NCBI RefSeq assembly: GCF_002095315.1
Contig: NZ_MLFN01000042.1
Span: forward strand, 1 to 38,730
Direction of reading: 5' to 3'
Length of the DNA stretch: 38,730 bases
From: Pantoea conspicua
GTDB taxonomy: Bacteria; Pseudomonadota; Gammaproteobacteria; Enterobacterales; Enterobacteriaceae
Part shown: in pieces, positions 1 through 9,313 of the stretch
Numbering within the stretch: position 1 is the first letter of the stretch
Layout: each line of letters begins with the position of its first letter
Program-made: the position numbers and the translations under genes
Notes under the pieces: generated by a model
What the model was told of the DNA's origin: nothing
Database searches by the model: none
The model's input: only the letters and a program-made list of their open reading frames with translations

Positions 1-624
1 AGCCTGCCTGCCGCGCCGCTGCAGGCCACGCTGCCCGCGATACCTGCCAGTCTGCCGGGGCAGCTTCTGCAGCGCCGTCCCGATATCGCCTATGCCGAAC
101 GTAACATGGCGGCCGCTAATGCCGCAGTGGGCGTGGCGGTGGCCGGTTATTATCCCGATATCACCCTGAGCGCCAGCGGCGGGGTGAGTTCGTCGGTGCT
201 GCATTCGCTGTTCGCATTGCCGAACCGCGTCTGGTCGCTGGGACCGGCGCTAAGCGGCACGCTGCTCGATTTTGGCGCCACCTCGGCGCAGGTCGATCAG
301 GCACGCGCCAGCTGGGATGCCAGCGTCGCCAGCTATCGTCAGACGGTATTAGAAGCGTTGCAGGAGGTGGAAGATCAGCTGGTGGAGCTCAATACTTTGC
401 AGGGCGAGATAGCGGCCCAGCAGCGCGCGGCCGTGGCGGCGCAGACTTCGGCCCGAGTGACGCGTAATCAGTATGAGGCCGGGATAATCGACTATCTTGA
501 TGTGGCGACCACCCAAAACAGCAGCCTGAGCGAACAACAGAGTTTACTGACGCTGCAAAGCACCCAGTGGGTCAGCAGCGTGGCGCTGATTGCCGCGCTG
601 GGTGGCGGCTGGCAGGCACCCTGA
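1..624 (+). CDS. Outer-membrane efflux lipoprotein, NodT/OprM type, C-terminal part
   Basis: The frame is open from base 1, so the gene starts before the window; 207 residues are visible. The motif LLQRRPDIAYAERN followed by AAANAAVGVAVAGYYPDITLSASGG is characteristic of the second repeat of NodT-family outer-membrane factors, the TolC-like channel of tripartite drug or aromatic-acid efflux pumps. The later stretch is rich in helix-forming heptads (ALQEVEDQL, YEAGIIDYLDV), as expected for the periplasmic alpha-barrel. The protein ends at a TGA about 80 bases before aas. The inner-membrane pump and adaptor genes would lie upstream and are not seen, so the exported substrate cannot be named. 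Confidence 0.85.
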   Translation, partial: SLPAAPLQATLPAIPASLPGQLLQRRPDIAYAERNMAAANAAVGVAVAGYYPDITLSASGGVSSSVLHSLFALPNRVWSLGPALSGTLLDFGATSAQVDQARASWDASVASYRQTVLEALQEVEDQLVELNTLQGEIAAQQRAAVAAQTSARVTRNQYEAGIIDYLDVATTQNSSLSEQQSLLTLQSTQWVSSVALIAALGGGWQAP

Positions 625-705
625 CCGTAGCAGATAATTCTGTTGTCGAACTGCGTCAAATCCTGCATCGTGAGGGGCTATTTTTCACGATGCTAAGGAG
701 CAGGC

Positions 706-2856
706 ATGGTATTCAAACTATTGCGTCTGGTATTCCGCCTGTTATGGCGGGTCGAACTGCGCGGTGATGTCGCCGAACTGTATAAGCAGAAGGTACTGAT
801 CACGCCGAACCATATGTCGTTTCTCGACGGCATATTGCTGGCGCTATTTTTGCCGATTAAGCCGGTCTATGCGGTCTATTCAACCATCAGCGAAAGCTGG
901 TTTATGCGGCTGGTTAAACCTTTTATCGACTATGTGCCGCTCGATCCCACTAAGCCGATGGCGCTGAAACAGCTGGTGCGGCTGATCGACAGCGGCCGTC
1001 CGGTGGTGATTTTCCCGGAAGGACGGATCACCGTCACCGGATCGCTGATGAAAATCTACAGCGGGGCCGGTTTCGTCGCGGCGCGTTCCGGCGCGAACGT
1101 GGTACCGATGCGGATTGAAGGCGCGGAGTTCACGCCGTTTGGCCGGCTGGCGGGCGTATTCAAACGCCGCCTGTTTCCGCGCATCACGCTCAGCATTCTG
1201 CCGGCGACCCGCATCCCGATGCCGGAAGCGAAACGCGCTCGCGACCGGCGGATCCTGGCAGGTGAACATCTGCATCATGTGATGATGGAAGCCCGCATGG
1301 CGGTGCGCCCGCGTGAAACCCTGTTTGAGGCCTTCCTCGCGGCTCGCTCACGCTACGGTGCCTTTAAGCGCTGCATTGAAGATGTCAATTTCAAACCCGA
1401 CAGTTACAACGGCCTGCTGAAAAAATCGCTTGGCGTGGGCCGTATCCTCGAGCGTTACAGCCAGCCGCGCGAAGTGGTCGGGCTGCTGCTGCCCAACACC
1501 ACCGTCACCGCCGCGGCGATTTTCGGCGCCTCGCTGCGTGGCCGGGTTCCGGCGATGCTCAACTACACCTCGGGCGTCAACGGTATGCGGGCCGCCCTGA
1601 CCGCGGCACAGATTAAAACTGTCTTCACCTCGCGGCAGTTCCTCGACAAAGGCAACTTGTGGCATCTGCCGCAGGGGCTCGACGAGGTGCAGTGGATCTA
1701 TCTGGAAGATCTGAAAGATACCGTGACCAGTAAGGACAAACTCTGGATCGTCGCACATCTGCTGATGCCACATCGCGCTCAGCTGCCCCAGCAGCCGGAA
1801 GACGCCGCGATGGTGCTGTTTACCTCCGGCTCGGAAGGCAACCCCAAAGGGGTGGTGCATTCGCATAAAAGCCTGCTGGCGAACGTCGAACAGATCCGCA
1901 CCGTGGCCGACTTTACCCCGCGTGATCGCTTTATGTCGGCGCTGCCGCTGTTCCACGCCTTTGGTCTGACCGTTGGCCTGTTTACACCGCTGATGACCGG
2001 CGCACAGGTGTTCCTCTATCCCAGCCCGCTGCACTACCGCATCGTGCCGGAGCTGGTCTATGACCGAAACTGCACCGTGCTGTTTGGCACCTCAACCTTC
2101 CTCGGCAACTATGCCCGCTTCGCGGCCCCTTACGACTTTGCCCGCCTGCGCTATGTGGTGGCCGGCGCTGAGAAGCTGCAGGAAAACACCCGCCAGATCT
2201 ACATGGAGAAATATGGTATTCGCATCCTTGAAGGCTATGGCGTAACCGAATGCGCGCCGGTGGTGGCGATTAACGTGCCGATGGCGGCGAAGGCGCACAC
2301 CGTGGGACGCATTCTGCCGGGGATGGATTCGCGACTGATGTCTGTGCCGGGCATTGAGCAGGGCGGACGGCTGCAGCTGCGCGGCCCGAACGTGATGAAA
2401 GGCTATCTGCGGGTCGAGAATCCCGGCGTACTGGAAGTGCCGGTTGCCGATGATGGTGAAGGCAATCAGGAAGCGGGCTGGTATGACACCGGCGATATCG
2501 TCAGCTTTGATGAGGCGGGATTCTGCCAGATTCAGGGACGTGCTAAACGCTTCGCCAAGATCGCTGGCGAGATGGTGTCGCTGGAAATTGTTGAGCAGAT
2601 CGCGCTGAAAGCGTCGCCAGATAAGCAGCATGCCGCCTCACTGCGGCCGGATGGTCAGCGTGGCGAGGCGCTGGTGCTGTTCACCACCGACAGCGAACTG
2701 GCGCGTGACGGCCTGCAAAAAGCCGCCCGCGAGCTGGGCGCGCCGGAGCTGGCGCTGCCGCGCGATATCCGGGTGATGAAACAGCTGCCGCAGCTCGGTA
2801 GCGGTAAACCGGATTACGTGACGCTGAAAAAGCTGGCTGAAGAGGAGCAGGCATGA
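706..2856 (+). CDS. aas: Bifunctional 2-acyl-glycerophosphoethanolamine acyltransferase / acyl-ACP synthetase
   Basis: The 716 residues compare with 719 in E. coli Aas. The N-terminal acyltransferase domain carries the HX4D motif (H36, D41, in NHMSFLD) and the FPEGR substrate motif near residue 104. The C-terminal two thirds is an AMP-forming synthetase with the P-loop-like [11 protein letters not shown] near residue 370 and YDTGD near residue 600. Aas ligates a fatty acid to a bound acyl carrier protein and transfers it to lysophosphatidylethanolamine at the inner membrane, so recycling lysophospholipid. The start ATG follows an AAGGAG ribosome site. The end overlaps the next gene, lplT, by four bases (ATGA), which implies translational coupling with the transporter that supplies its substrate. 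Confidence 0.96.
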   Translation: MVFKLLRLVFRLLWRVELRGDVAELYKQKVLITPNHMSFLDGILLALFLPIKPVYAVYSTISESWFMRLVKPFIDYVPLDPTKPMALKQLVRLIDSGRPVVIFPEGRITVTGSLMKIYSGAGFVAARSGANVVPMRIEGAEFTPFGRLAGVFKRRLFPRITLSILPATRIPMPEAKRARDRRILAGEHLHHVMMEARMAVRPRETLFEAFLAARSRYGAFKRCIEDVNFKPDSYNGLLKKSLGVGRILERYSQPREVVGLLLPNTTVTAAAIFGASLRGRVPAMLNYTSGVNGMRAALTAAQIKTVFTSRQFLDKGNLWHLPQGLDEVQWIYLEDLKDTVTSKDKLWIVAHLLMPHRAQLPQQPEDAAMVLFTSGSEGNPKGVVHSHKSLLANVEQIRTVADFTPRDRFMSALPLFHAFGLTVGLFTPLMTGAQVFLYPSPLHYRIVPELVYDRNCTVLFGTSTFLGNYARFAAPYDFARLRYVVAGAEKLQENTRQIYMEKYGIRILEGYGVTECAPVVAINVPMAAKAHTVGRILPGMDSRLMSVPGIEQGGRLQLRGPNVMKGYLRVENPGVLEVPVADDGEGNQEAGWYDTGDIVSFDEAGFCQIQGRAKRFAKIAGEMVSLEIVEQIALKASPDKQHAASLRPDGQRGEALVLFTTDSELARDGLQKAARELGAPELALPRDIRVMKQLPQLGSGKPDYVTLKKLAEEEQA

Positions 2857-4043
2857 AGATCGAACGGGATGCGCCGCTGATGTCACGCGGCATGATCGCG
2901 GTGATCGTGGCCCAGTTCTTTTCGGCCTTTGGCGACAACGCGCTGCTGTTTGCCACGCTGGCGGTGCTGAAAAGCCAGTTCTATCCCGACTGGAGCCAGC
3001 CGGTGTTGCAGATGCTGTTTGTCGCTACCTACATTCTGCTGGCGCCGTTTGTCGGACAGATGGCCGACAGCATGGCGAAAGGGCGAGTGATGATGATCGC
3101 CAACAGCCTGAAGCTGCTGGGCGCGCTGGCGATCTGTTTCGGCTTCAACCCGTTCCTCGGTTACACCCTGGTGGGCATTGGTGCTGCGGCCTACTCACCA
3201 GCAAAATATGGCATCCTCGGTGAAATCACCCACGGCGGAAAGCTGGTGAAAGCCAACGGGCTGATGGAAGGGTCGACCATCGCTGCCATCCTGCTCGGCT
3301 CGGTAGCGGGCGGTATGCTGGCGGACTGGCATCTGCTGGCGGCGCTCGGCATCTGCGCGGTCACCTACGGCGTCGCGGTGGTTGCGAACCTGTTCATCCC
3401 GAAGCTGCAGGCGGCGCGTCCGGGGCAAAGCTGGCAGATCGCTGCCATGCTGCGCAGTTTCTTCCGGGCGGCGGCAGTGCTCTGGCATGATGCCGAAACG
3501 CGTTTCTCGCTGCTGGGCACCAGCCTGTTCTGGGGGGCGGGCGTCACGCTGCGTTTCCTGCTGGTACTCTGGGTGCCGGTGGCGCTGGGCATTCATGACA
3601 ACACCACGCCGACCACCCTGAATGCGATGGTGGCGATCGGTATTGTGCTGGGTGCGGCGGCGGCGGCGAAGCTGGTGACGCTGGAAACGGTACGTCGCTG
3701 TATGCCGGCCGGAGTGCTGATTGGCGTGATGGTGGTGGTCTTCTCACTGCAGCATTCGCTGCTGAATGCTTACCTGCTGCTGATGGTGATTGGCGCGCTG
3801 GGGGGCTTCTTTGTGGTGCCGCTGAATGCGCTGCTGCAGGCGCGCGGTAAAGAGAGCGTTGGCTCGGGCAATGCGATTGCGGTGCAGAATCTCGGTGAGA
3901 ACAGCGCGATGCTGCTGATGCTGGGATTCTATACGCTGGCAATCAAAGCGGGCGCGCCGGCGGTCGCCACCGGCATCGGGTTTGGCGTGCTGTTTGCGCT
4001 GGCCATTGCCCTGCTGTGGCTATGGCGACCGGCTAAACGCTAA
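2853..4043 (+). CDS. lplT: Lysophospholipid transporter (MFS)
   Basis: A 396-residue, very hydrophobic protein with about twelve membrane segments and the MFS loop motif [14 protein letters not shown] after the second segment. E. coli LplT is 397 residues and flips lysophosphatidylethanolamine inward across the cytoplasmic membrane for re-acylation by Aas. The ATG lies inside the last codons of aas, so both proteins are almost certainly made from one transcript. GC content is high and like that of aas. The gene is followed by a hairpin at 4049-4082. Confidence 0.95.
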   Translation: MKIERDAPLMSRGMIAVIVAQFFSAFGDNALLFATLAVLKSQFYPDWSQPVLQMLFVATYILLAPFVGQMADSMAKGRVMMIANSLKLLGALAICFGFNPFLGYTLVGIGAAAYSPAKYGILGEITHGGKLVKANGLMEGSTIAAILLGSVAGGMLADWHLLAALGICAVTYGVAVVANLFIPKLQAARPGQSWQIAAMLRSFFRAAAVLWHDAETRFSLLGTSLFWGAGVTLRFLLVLWVPVALGIHDNTTPTTLNAMVAIGIVLGAAAAAKLVTLETVRRCMPAGVLIGVMVVVFSLQHSLLNAYLLLMVIGALGGFFVVPLNALLQARGKESVGSGNAIAVQNLGENSAMLLMLGFYTLAIKAGAPAVATGIGFGVLFALAIALLWLWRPAKR

Positions 4044-4048
4044 GGCTG

Positions 4049-4082
4049 GCCGCCTCCTGCCGGCATCAGGCAGCGAGGCGGC
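4049..4082. terminator. Hairpin between convergent lplT and ridA
   Basis: GCCGCCTC plus CTGCC pairs with GGCAG plus GAGGCGGC, giving a long GC-rich stem with a short loop. It sits just after the lplT stop and just after the ridA stop on the other strand. No run of T follows on either side, so it is a likely but weak two-way terminator, or an mRNA 3' end stabiliser. Confidence 0.5.
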
Positions 4083-4099
4083 TACGCATTCGTCGTGAC

Positions 4100-4486
4100 T
4101 CAGCGACGAACGGCAATCGCCTCAATTTCAATCTTCACATCTTTCGGCAGGCGCGCCACTTCGACACAGGAACGGGCCGGGAACGCTGCATCATGCTCGG
4201 TGAAGAATGCCTCATAGGCCGCGTTCACCGTGGCAAAGTCATTCAGATCCTTAACGAATACCGTGGTTTTCACGATATCACCCACCTTCAGGCCAGCTGC
4301 TTCCACAATCGCCTTCACGTTGTCCAGCGACTGTCGTGCCTGCGCGGTCACGTCATCGGCGACCATGCCGGTGGCCGGATTGACCGGGATCTGACCGGAG
4401 GTGATGATCATGCTGCCAAGATCGACACCCTGAACATAGGGGCCGATAGCGGCAGGGGCTTTTTCAGTACTGATTTCACGAGACAT
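4100..4486 (-). CDS. ridA: 2-iminobutanoate/2-iminopropanoate deaminase
   Basis: 128 residues, the same size as E. coli RidA (YjgF). Hallmark residues are in place: R105 and C107 in PARSCVEVARLP, and E120 in KIEIEAIAV. RidA hydrolyses reactive enamine/imine intermediates released by PLP enzymes such as threonine dehydratase, protecting other PLP enzymes from damage; it acts as a cytosolic trimer. It lies downstream of pyrBI on the same strand with a 72-base gap, as in E. coli. A GGAGCAA ribosome site precedes the ATG. Confidence 0.96.
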   Translation of the reverse strand: MSREISTEKAPAAIGPYVQGVDLGSMIITSGQIPVNPATGMVADDVTAQARQSLDNVKAIVEAAGLKVGDIVKTTVFVKDLNDFATVNAAYEAFFTEHDAAFPARSCVEVARLPKDVKIEIEAIAVRR

Positions 4487-4558
4487 TATTGCTCCTTGAA
4501 TAGGACAGTAGGGCGGTGAGCCCGCCGGTGCTGACCATTATAGGGTCGGCCGGAATGA

Positions 4559-5023
4559 TTACCAGTGACCCAGCACCACATGGCGCGCGAACTCTTTTTC
4601 ACAATATTTGCACTTCAGATGCACATCATCGGCGCGCTGCTTCACCGCAAAACTGGAGAACACCGGTTCACTGCGGCTGATGCAGTTGCTGTTCGGGCAG
4701 GTCAGCACCCGCTCAACGTGCTCCGGCAGCGTCGGGGCGATCTTCGCCACCACTTCATAATCATCGATGCGGTTGACTGTGGCATGGGGCGCATAGACTG
4801 CCAGTTGATTGACCTGATCGTCGGTCAGAAAGGTATTTTCGATCTTGATCAGATCTTTGCGGCCCATCTCGCCTGACGGCAGATTCAGGCCCATGGTGAT
4901 GCGCTGATCGGTCTCGGTCAGGCGGAACAGGGAGAGCAGTTTAAAGCCGACCTGAGCCGGGATATGGTCGATTACCGTGCCGCGCTTGATCGCTTCGACC
5001 TGCAATTTATTGTCATGTGTCAT
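4559..5023 (-). CDS. pyrI: Aspartate carbamoyltransferase regulatory chain
   Basis: 154 residues with the four zinc ligands C109, C114, C138 and C141 at the E. coli positions (CPNSNC and CKYC). The N-terminal nucleotide-binding domain has the expected [19 protein letters not shown] region that binds ATP or CTP. PyrI dimers join catalytic trimers into the allosteric c6r6 enzyme inhibited by CTP. It follows pyrB by 11 bases and is co-transcribed with it under the pyrL attenuator. Confidence 0.97.
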   Translation of the reverse strand: MTHDNKLQVEAIKRGTVIDHIPAQVGFKLLSLFRLTETDQRITMGLNLPSGEMGRKDLIKIENTFLTDDQVNQLAVYAPHATVNRIDDYEVVAKIAPTLPEHVERVLTCPNSNCISRSEPVFSSFAVKQRADDVHLKCKYCEKEFARHVVLGHW

Positions 5024-5034
5024 CTGAGATCTCC

Positions 5035-5970
5035 TTACAGGGCGGGTTCGCTGTTTAATACCAGCGCCAGCAGAGCCTGACGCGCGTAGATGCCGTTCCC
5101 GGCCTGCTGGAAGTACCAGGCGTAGGGGGTTTTATCGACATCGGTGGTGATTTCGTCGATGCGCGGCAGCGGATGCAGCACTTTCATGTTGTCACGCGCC
5201 GTCGCCAGATCGGCGGCCCGCAGAATGAACTGCGCTTTGACGTTGGCATATTCCGACGGATCGAGACGCTCTTTCTGTACCCGCGTCATGTAGAGGATAT
5301 CGAGCTGCGGCATCACCTCTTCAAAGCTGTCATGCCGTGACCAGGCGATATTTTTCTCATCCAGCATATCGGTGATGTAAGCCGGCATCGCCAGCGCATC
5401 GGGGGCGATAAAGAAGAAGCGGTTGCCATCAAACTTCGCCAGCGCCTGAGTCAGGGAGTGCACGGTGCGGCCATATTTCAGGTCGCCGACCATCGCCACA
5501 TTGAGCTGGTTCAGGCGGCTCTGGGTCTCCTGAATGGTGAAGAGATCGAGCAGCGTCTGGGTCGGATGCTGGTTGGCCCCGTCACCGGCGTTGAGAATCG
5601 GCACGCCGCCAGAGAATTCGGTCGCCAGCCGCGCGGCACCTTCCTGCGGATGACGCATCACAATCGCATCAACATAGGTGCTGATCACGGAAATAGTGTC
5701 AGCCAGGGTTTCGCCTTTCTTGCCCAGCGAGGTATTGCTGCCGTCGGCAAAACCCACCGCCGATGCGCCGAGACGATGAATTGCCGTCTCAAACGACAAT
5801 CGGGTGCGGGTCGAGGCTTCAAAAAAGCAGCTGGCAATCACGTTATGCTTCAGCAGCTCCGGCTGCGGGTGCGCTTTGAGCTGTGCGGCGGTATGCAGCA
5901 CCAGTTCCAGCTCGTCACGGCTGAGGTCGTTGATCGAAATAATGTGCTTGCGATATAGCGGGTTAGCCAT
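5035..5970 (-). CDS. pyrB: Aspartate carbamoyltransferase catalytic chain
   Basis: 311 residues, as in E. coli. The carbamoyl-phosphate site STRTRLSFE (residues 53-61) and the HPTQTLLDL and HPLPR motifs are all present. It makes N-carbamoyl-aspartate from carbamoyl phosphate and aspartate, the first committed step of pyrimidine synthesis, in the cytosol. A ribosome site (AGGAGAAAG) is seen before the ATG. The leader, about 200 bases long, contains a translated leader peptide and an attenuator. Confidence 0.97.
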   Translation of the reverse strand: MANPLYRKHIISINDLSRDELELVLHTAAQLKAHPQPELLKHNVIASCFFEASTRTRLSFETAIHRLGASAVGFADGSNTSLGKKGETLADTISVISTYVDAIVMRHPQEGAARLATEFSGGVPILNAGDGANQHPTQTLLDLFTIQETQSRLNQLNVAMVGDLKYGRTVHSLTQALAKFDGNRFFFIAPDALAMPAYITDMLDEKNIAWSRHDSFEEVMPQLDILYMTRVQKERLDPSEYANVKAQFILRAADLATARDNMKVLHPLPRIDEITTDVDKTPYAWYFQQAGNGIYARQALLALVLNSEPAL

Positions 5971-6002
5971 AGCTTTCTCCTCTGCGCGGCCGGATTGCGG
6001 AC

Positions 6003-6033
6003 AAAAAAAAGCCCCTGATTAAGGGGCTTTTTT
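6003..6033 (-). terminator. pyrBI attenuator (intrinsic terminator)
   Basis: On the minus strand the stem AGCCCCT / AGGGGCT, extended by A/T pairs, is followed by eight T. It lies about 30 bases before the pyrB start. The stop codon of the upstream leader reading frame falls inside the hairpin. A ribosome closely following RNA polymerase would therefore block folding. This is the known UTP-sensing pyrBI attenuation arrangement: low UTP makes polymerase pause and the operon is read through. Confidence 0.92.
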
Positions 6034-6120
6034 AAGATCGGGTTGATGACCGAAAGAAACAGCGGCGCCGCCTGCGGTCAGGCGTGATGGAGCGTCAAAT
6101 TGTCCGCTGCGCTGTAGCAT
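6019..6120 (-). CDS. pyrL: pyrBI operon leader peptide
   Basis: A 33-codon frame (start MLQRSGQFDAP, end DLKKAP) opens with ATG five bases after a strong GGAGGA ribosome site and just downstream of a good promoter. Its TAA lies within the attenuator stem. The peptide is shorter than the 44 residues of E. coli PyrL and shares little sequence with it, which is normal because only its translation matters. A perfect six-base-pair hairpin with a 4-base loop (6069-6084) inside the frame may act as the polymerase pause site. The call rests on position and architecture, not on similarity. Confidence 0.85.
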   Translation of the reverse strand: MLQRSGQFDAPSRLTAGGAAVSFGHQPDLKKAP

Positions 6121-6144
6121 ATTTCCTCCGGCAAATTGGGCCGC

Positions 6145-6172
6145 ATTATACCCATTCGCTGCCAGGCAGCAA
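6145..6172 (-). promoter_or_regulatory. pyrL-pyrBI promoter
   Basis: On the minus strand a perfect -10 TATAAT (6145-6150) and a -35 TTGCTG (6167-6172) are 16 bases apart. Transcription would start roughly at 6138 and read through the ribosome site of pyrL. Confidence 0.75.
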
Positions 6173-6270
6173 GGGAAAATCGTGTGTCAGGAAATCGTTT
6201 GCGCTGGCCCCGGATCGGAGCGATCGGTAACCCGGGCCGGGCTGATGCAGGCGAACACCTGCAATCTGCG

Positions 6271-7279
6271 TCAGCGTTGCCCCAGCGTCGCCACCATCAC
6301 CGCTTTGATGGTATGCATCCGGTTTTCCGCCTGATCGAACACGATGCTGTGAGGTGATTCGAACACCTCGTTACTCACTTCCATGCCGTTTGGCAGATCG
6401 TACTGTTCCGCCATCTGCCGGCCCAGCGTGGTCTGATCGTCATGGAAAGCGGGCAGACAGTGCAGGAACTTCACCTGCGGATTGCCGGTCAGATCGAGCA
6501 TCGCCCGGTTAACCTGATAGTCACGCAGCAGGGCGATACGCTCTTCCCACACCGCTTTGGCTTCGCCCATCGACACCCAGACATCGGTGTAGATAAAGTC
6601 TGCGCCCCTGACGCCGTCAGCAATGTTCTCGGTGAGGGTAATTTTACCGCCGGTCTGCTGCGCCACGTCGCGACACTGTTCCACCAGCTGCGCCTCTGGC
6701 CAGCAGCTCTGCGGTGCCACCAGCCGCAGATCCAGCCCGACCAGCGCCGCCGCTTCCAGCATGGTGTTGCCCATGTTATTGCGTGCATCGCCGACGTAAA
6801 CCAGCGTCATCTGGCTGAGCGTTTTGCCTGGCAGATGCTCCTGCATGGTCAGCAGATCGGCCAGTAGCTGTGTCGGATGAAACTCCGTGGTCAGCCCATT
6901 CCATACCGGGACGCCAGCGTGCTCCGCCAGGGTTTCCACCCGTTCCTGACCGTAACCGCGATACTGGATACCGTCATACATCCGGCCCAGTACCCGCGCG
7001 GTGTCGCGCATCGACTCTTTATGCCCGATCTGGCTGCCGCTCGGACCGAGATAAGTGACGTTAGCACCCTGATCGTAAGCGGCAACTTCGAAAGAGCATC
7101 GGGTACGGGTCGAGTCTTTTTCGAAGATGAGCGCGATGTTTTTGCCTTTCAGGGTCGGGACTTCACTGCCACTTTTTTTTCGCGCGTTTTAATTCAGCAG
7201 CAAGGGTAAGCAGGTGATTAATTTCGGCCGGGGTAAAATCCAGTAGCCTGAGGAAATGGCGCTGATACAGCTGACTCAT
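6271..7279 (-). pseudogene. argI: Ornithine carbamoyltransferase, frameshifted
   Basis: Two reading frames together give one full-length enzyme of about 335 residues (334 in E. coli). The first, from ATG at 7279 ([15 protein letters not shown]), runs into a T8/A8 tract at 7173-7180 and stops soon after as KRAKKKWQ. Removing one A restores [13 protein letters not shown], then the carbamoyl-phosphate motif [10 protein letters not shown], and continues without a break into the second frame with [13 protein letters not shown] and the ornithine-site HCLPAFHD. The enzyme makes citrulline for arginine synthesis. As read, the product would be a short truncated peptide. Every other catalytic motif is intact, so this is either a very recent mutation, a sequencing error in the homopolymer, or a gene rescued by slippage. 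It is divergent from rraB and controlled by ARG boxes. Confidence 0.88.
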
Positions 7280-7301
7280 ACAACACTCCGGTAACCATAA
7301 A

Positions 7302-7345
7302 AATGAATTAAAATTCAATCTAACCGTATGAATATGCATTTTCAA
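7302..7345 (-). promoter_or_regulatory. argI promoter with paired ARG boxes (ArgR operator)
   Basis: TGAATTAAAATTCA at 7304-7317 is a perfect core ARG box. A weaker half-matching box lies 21 bases further on, around 7325-7338, the usual spacing for binding an ArgR hexamer. They overlap a minus-strand promoter: -35 TTGAAA (7340-7345), 17 bases, -10 TAGATT (7317-7322). Arginine-bound ArgR would block RNA polymerase directly. Confidence 0.85.
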
Positions 7346-7439
7346 CCCCGGCGAGAATAAACTTTTCGTTTTGTGTAGTGGCGCGACAGGCAGTGTGGGA
7401 AAATAATTGTTTATTGCCGAACTCAGAGAGGACATCGTT

Positions 7440-7865
7440 ATGGCATATGAAGCATTATTGGAAGAGCAGCGTGAAGAGACGCGCCTGATCATTGAAGAGC
7501 TGCTGGAGGATGGCAGCGATCCCGATGCGCTTTATACCATCGAGCATCATCTCTCGTGCAACAACTTCGATTCGCTGGAGAAGGCCGCGGTTGACGCCTT
7601 CAAGCTGGGTTATGAAGTGACCGAGCCGGAAGAGCTGGAGCTGGAAGATGGGACAACCGTGATGTGCGTTGACATCATCAGTGAATCGGCGCTGAAGCCA
7701 GAGCTGATTGATGTGCAGGTTGAGCAACTGGTGAACCTGATCGGTAAATACAATGTCGACTACGACGGATGGGGCACCTACTTCGAAGACCCGGACGCCG
7801 AAGATGAAGATGGCGATGATGAAGACGCCATCGACGATGAAGATGATAATGGCATTCGCCACTAA
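7440..7865 (+). CDS. rraB: Regulator of RNase E activity B
   Basis: 141 residues against 138 in E. coli RraB. The start [15 protein letters not shown] is preceded by an AGAGAGGA ribosome site; an upstream in-frame ATG at 7407 would only add an unconserved extension. The end is a very acidic tail (about 20 Asp/Glu in the last 30 residues). RraB binds the C-terminal scaffold region of RNase E and changes the set of mRNAs it cuts. It is transcribed away from argI, as in E. coli. Confidence 0.93.
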   Translation: MAYEALLEEQREETRLIIEELLEDGSDPDALYTIEHHLSCNNFDSLEKAAVDAFKLGYEVTEPEELELEDGTTVMCVDIISESALKPELIDVQVEQLVNLIGKYNVDYDGWGTYFEDPDAEDEDGDDEDAIDDEDDNGIRH

Positions 7866-7922
7866 GTCGCGCAGGGCGGGGAATTCTCCGCCTCTCTTCT
7901 TTTCCAGCCCTGTTTTAACACC

Positions 7923-8684
7923 ATGAACTACGCACCCTTACTTGAACCGATCTATCAGTTTCTGCACTGCCGTACGCCACAAGCCTGGATTGATGAGGCG
8001 CGTAAACCGGAAAATCTGACCCTGCTGTTAACCGACCATCTGGTGTGCGAACTGAAAGCCGCCCAGACCGCGGTCTGGCTGATCCGCAAATATGTGGCTG
8101 ACAAACCCAGCGGTGAGGCGATCCTCGGCTGGCTGAAGCCGTACGAAGATTTTATCTTCCGCGAAGATGGCGACAGCGACTTTATCAATGCCCATAAAAA
8201 TCTCACCAAACGCATCATCGTCCGCAATGAATTGCCGTGGGCGGATGAGCTGGTGGAAAAGATGGTGCTGCTGATTAAAGAAGAGCTGCATCACTTCTAT
8301 CAGGTTTGGGAAATTATGCAGTCACGCGGGCTGGTCTATCAGAAGATCACCTCCAGCCGTTATGCGAAGTCTCTGCTGCGTGAAGTGACCACCCATGAGC
8401 CGGAAACGCTGGTGGATAAGCTGATTTGCGGTGCTTACATTGAAGCGCGATCCTGCGAGCGGTTTGCCAGTCTGGCACCGTGGCTGGATAGTGAGCTGGA
8501 GAAGTTTTATATCTCGCTGTTACGGTCGGAAGCGCGCCACTATCAGGACTATTTAGCCCTGGCGGCGCAGATCTCAGCAAAAGATATCGCGCCACGGGTA
8601 CGGGCAATTGGCGAAACCGAAGCACGATTAATCAGCGAGCCGGACGGCGAATTACGTTTTCACAGCGGCGTACCGGCATTCTGA
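7923..8684 (+). CDS. miaE: tRNA-(2-methylthio-N6-isopentenyl-A37) hydroxylase
   Basis: 253 residues with a ferritin-like carboxylate-bridged di-iron signature: glutamates in LVCELKAA and the EELHHFYQ motif in the first half, and IEARSCERF and RSEARHY in the second. MiaE uses O2 to hydroxylate the isopentenyl side chain of ms2i6A37, giving ms2io6A in tRNAs that read UNN codons. It is known from Salmonella, where it also lies near argI, and is absent from E. coli K-12. It follows rraB by 57 bases on the same strand. Confidence 0.93.
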   Translation: MNYAPLLEPIYQFLHCRTPQAWIDEARKPENLTLLLTDHLVCELKAAQTAVWLIRKYVADKPSGEAILGWLKPYEDFIFREDGDSDFINAHKNLTKRIIVRNELPWADELVEKMVLLIKEELHHFYQVWEIMQSRGLVYQKITSSRYAKSLLREVTTHEPETLVDKLICGAYIEARSCERFASLAPWLDSELEKFYISLLRSEARHYQDYLALAAQISAKDIAPRVRAIGETEARLISEPDGELRFHSGVPAF

Positions 8685-8724
8685 ACGGCGGGTTTACCGC
8701 TGCCGGTGCGGTGGCCCGCATCGG

Positions 8725-9237
8725 TTACAGGATTTTCAGCATCCGCACTTCACAGTCAACGTGACCGGTACAGCCCATTGCCCCCTCGATATGGGTAAAG
8801 CCCAGAGACTCATACAGCTTAATCGCTCTGGTCAGGCTGGCGGTGGTTTCGAGGTAGCAGCGACGGAACCCTTGCTGACGGGCATGATCCAGTGCCCGCA
8901 GGGCCAGTTCGCGCGCCAGTCCCTGACCGCGTACCGCAGGCAGGAAATACATCTTCTGCAGTTCGCAGATATCGGGCGCGCTACAGGACAGTGGCGCTAC
9001 GCCGCCGCCGCCGACCACTTTGCCGTCAGACTCAATAATCCAGTAGGCGCTCTGTTCGGCGCTGTACAACTCAAACAGGTGGTCGAGCTGGGGATCGGAT
9101 ACGGTGTATCCCTTATCCGCTGTCAGGCCGAACTCCGCGGAAACGTCGCGGATCACCTGGGCAATGTGCGGATTGTCGGCGGCAGTAATCGGCCGCACCT
9201 TAAGATCAAAGCGCGTGGTAGTGGATGTCGTCATCAT
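8725..9237 (-). CDS. yjgM: GNAT-family N-acetyltransferase
   Basis: 170 residues with the GNAT fold pattern: strand [13 protein letters not shown], then [28 protein letters not shown] (acetyl-CoA binding motif A with the RGQGLA pyrophosphate loop) and [14 protein letters not shown] near the end. Its position between argI/miaE and valS is that of E. coli yjgM (167 residues). The acceptor substrate cannot be read from the sequence. It converges with miaE, leaving a 40-base gap. Confidence 0.85.
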   Translation of the reverse strand: MMTTSTTTRFDLKVRPITAADNPHIAQVIRDVSAEFGLTADKGYTVSDPQLDHLFELYSAEQSAYWIIESDGKVVGGGGVAPLSCSAPDICELQKMYFLPAVRGQGLARELALRALDHARQQGFRRCYLETTASLTRAIKLYESLGFTHIEGAMGCTGHVDCEVRMLKIL

Positions 9238-9263
9238 CTCTTCCGGATTTGTACGAGGTCAAT

Positions 9264-9290
9264 AAAAAAGCCGGGCAAGCCCGGCTTTAT
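9264..9290 (-). terminator. Terminator of the pepA-holC-valS transcription unit
   Basis: AAAGCCGGGC and GCCCGGCTTT form a strong stem with a tiny loop, followed on the minus strand by a T-rich run (TTTTTTATT). It lies 25 bases after the valS stop and before yjgM. Confidence 0.88.
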
Positions 9291-9313
9291 GAATAAGCTG
9301 TCAGCTACGACGC

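Noticed and set aside
7173..7180. Programmed -1 frameshift of the dnaX type in argI
   Set aside because: Restoring the enzyme frame needs a +1 change, the opposite direction. Transcript slippage or sequence error fits better.
7163..7492. Separate 109-codon minus-strand gene upstream of argI
   Set aside because: Only the last 38 codons are conserved and they are the argI N-terminus. The rest crosses the ARG boxes and the rraB start, so it is not a gene of its own.
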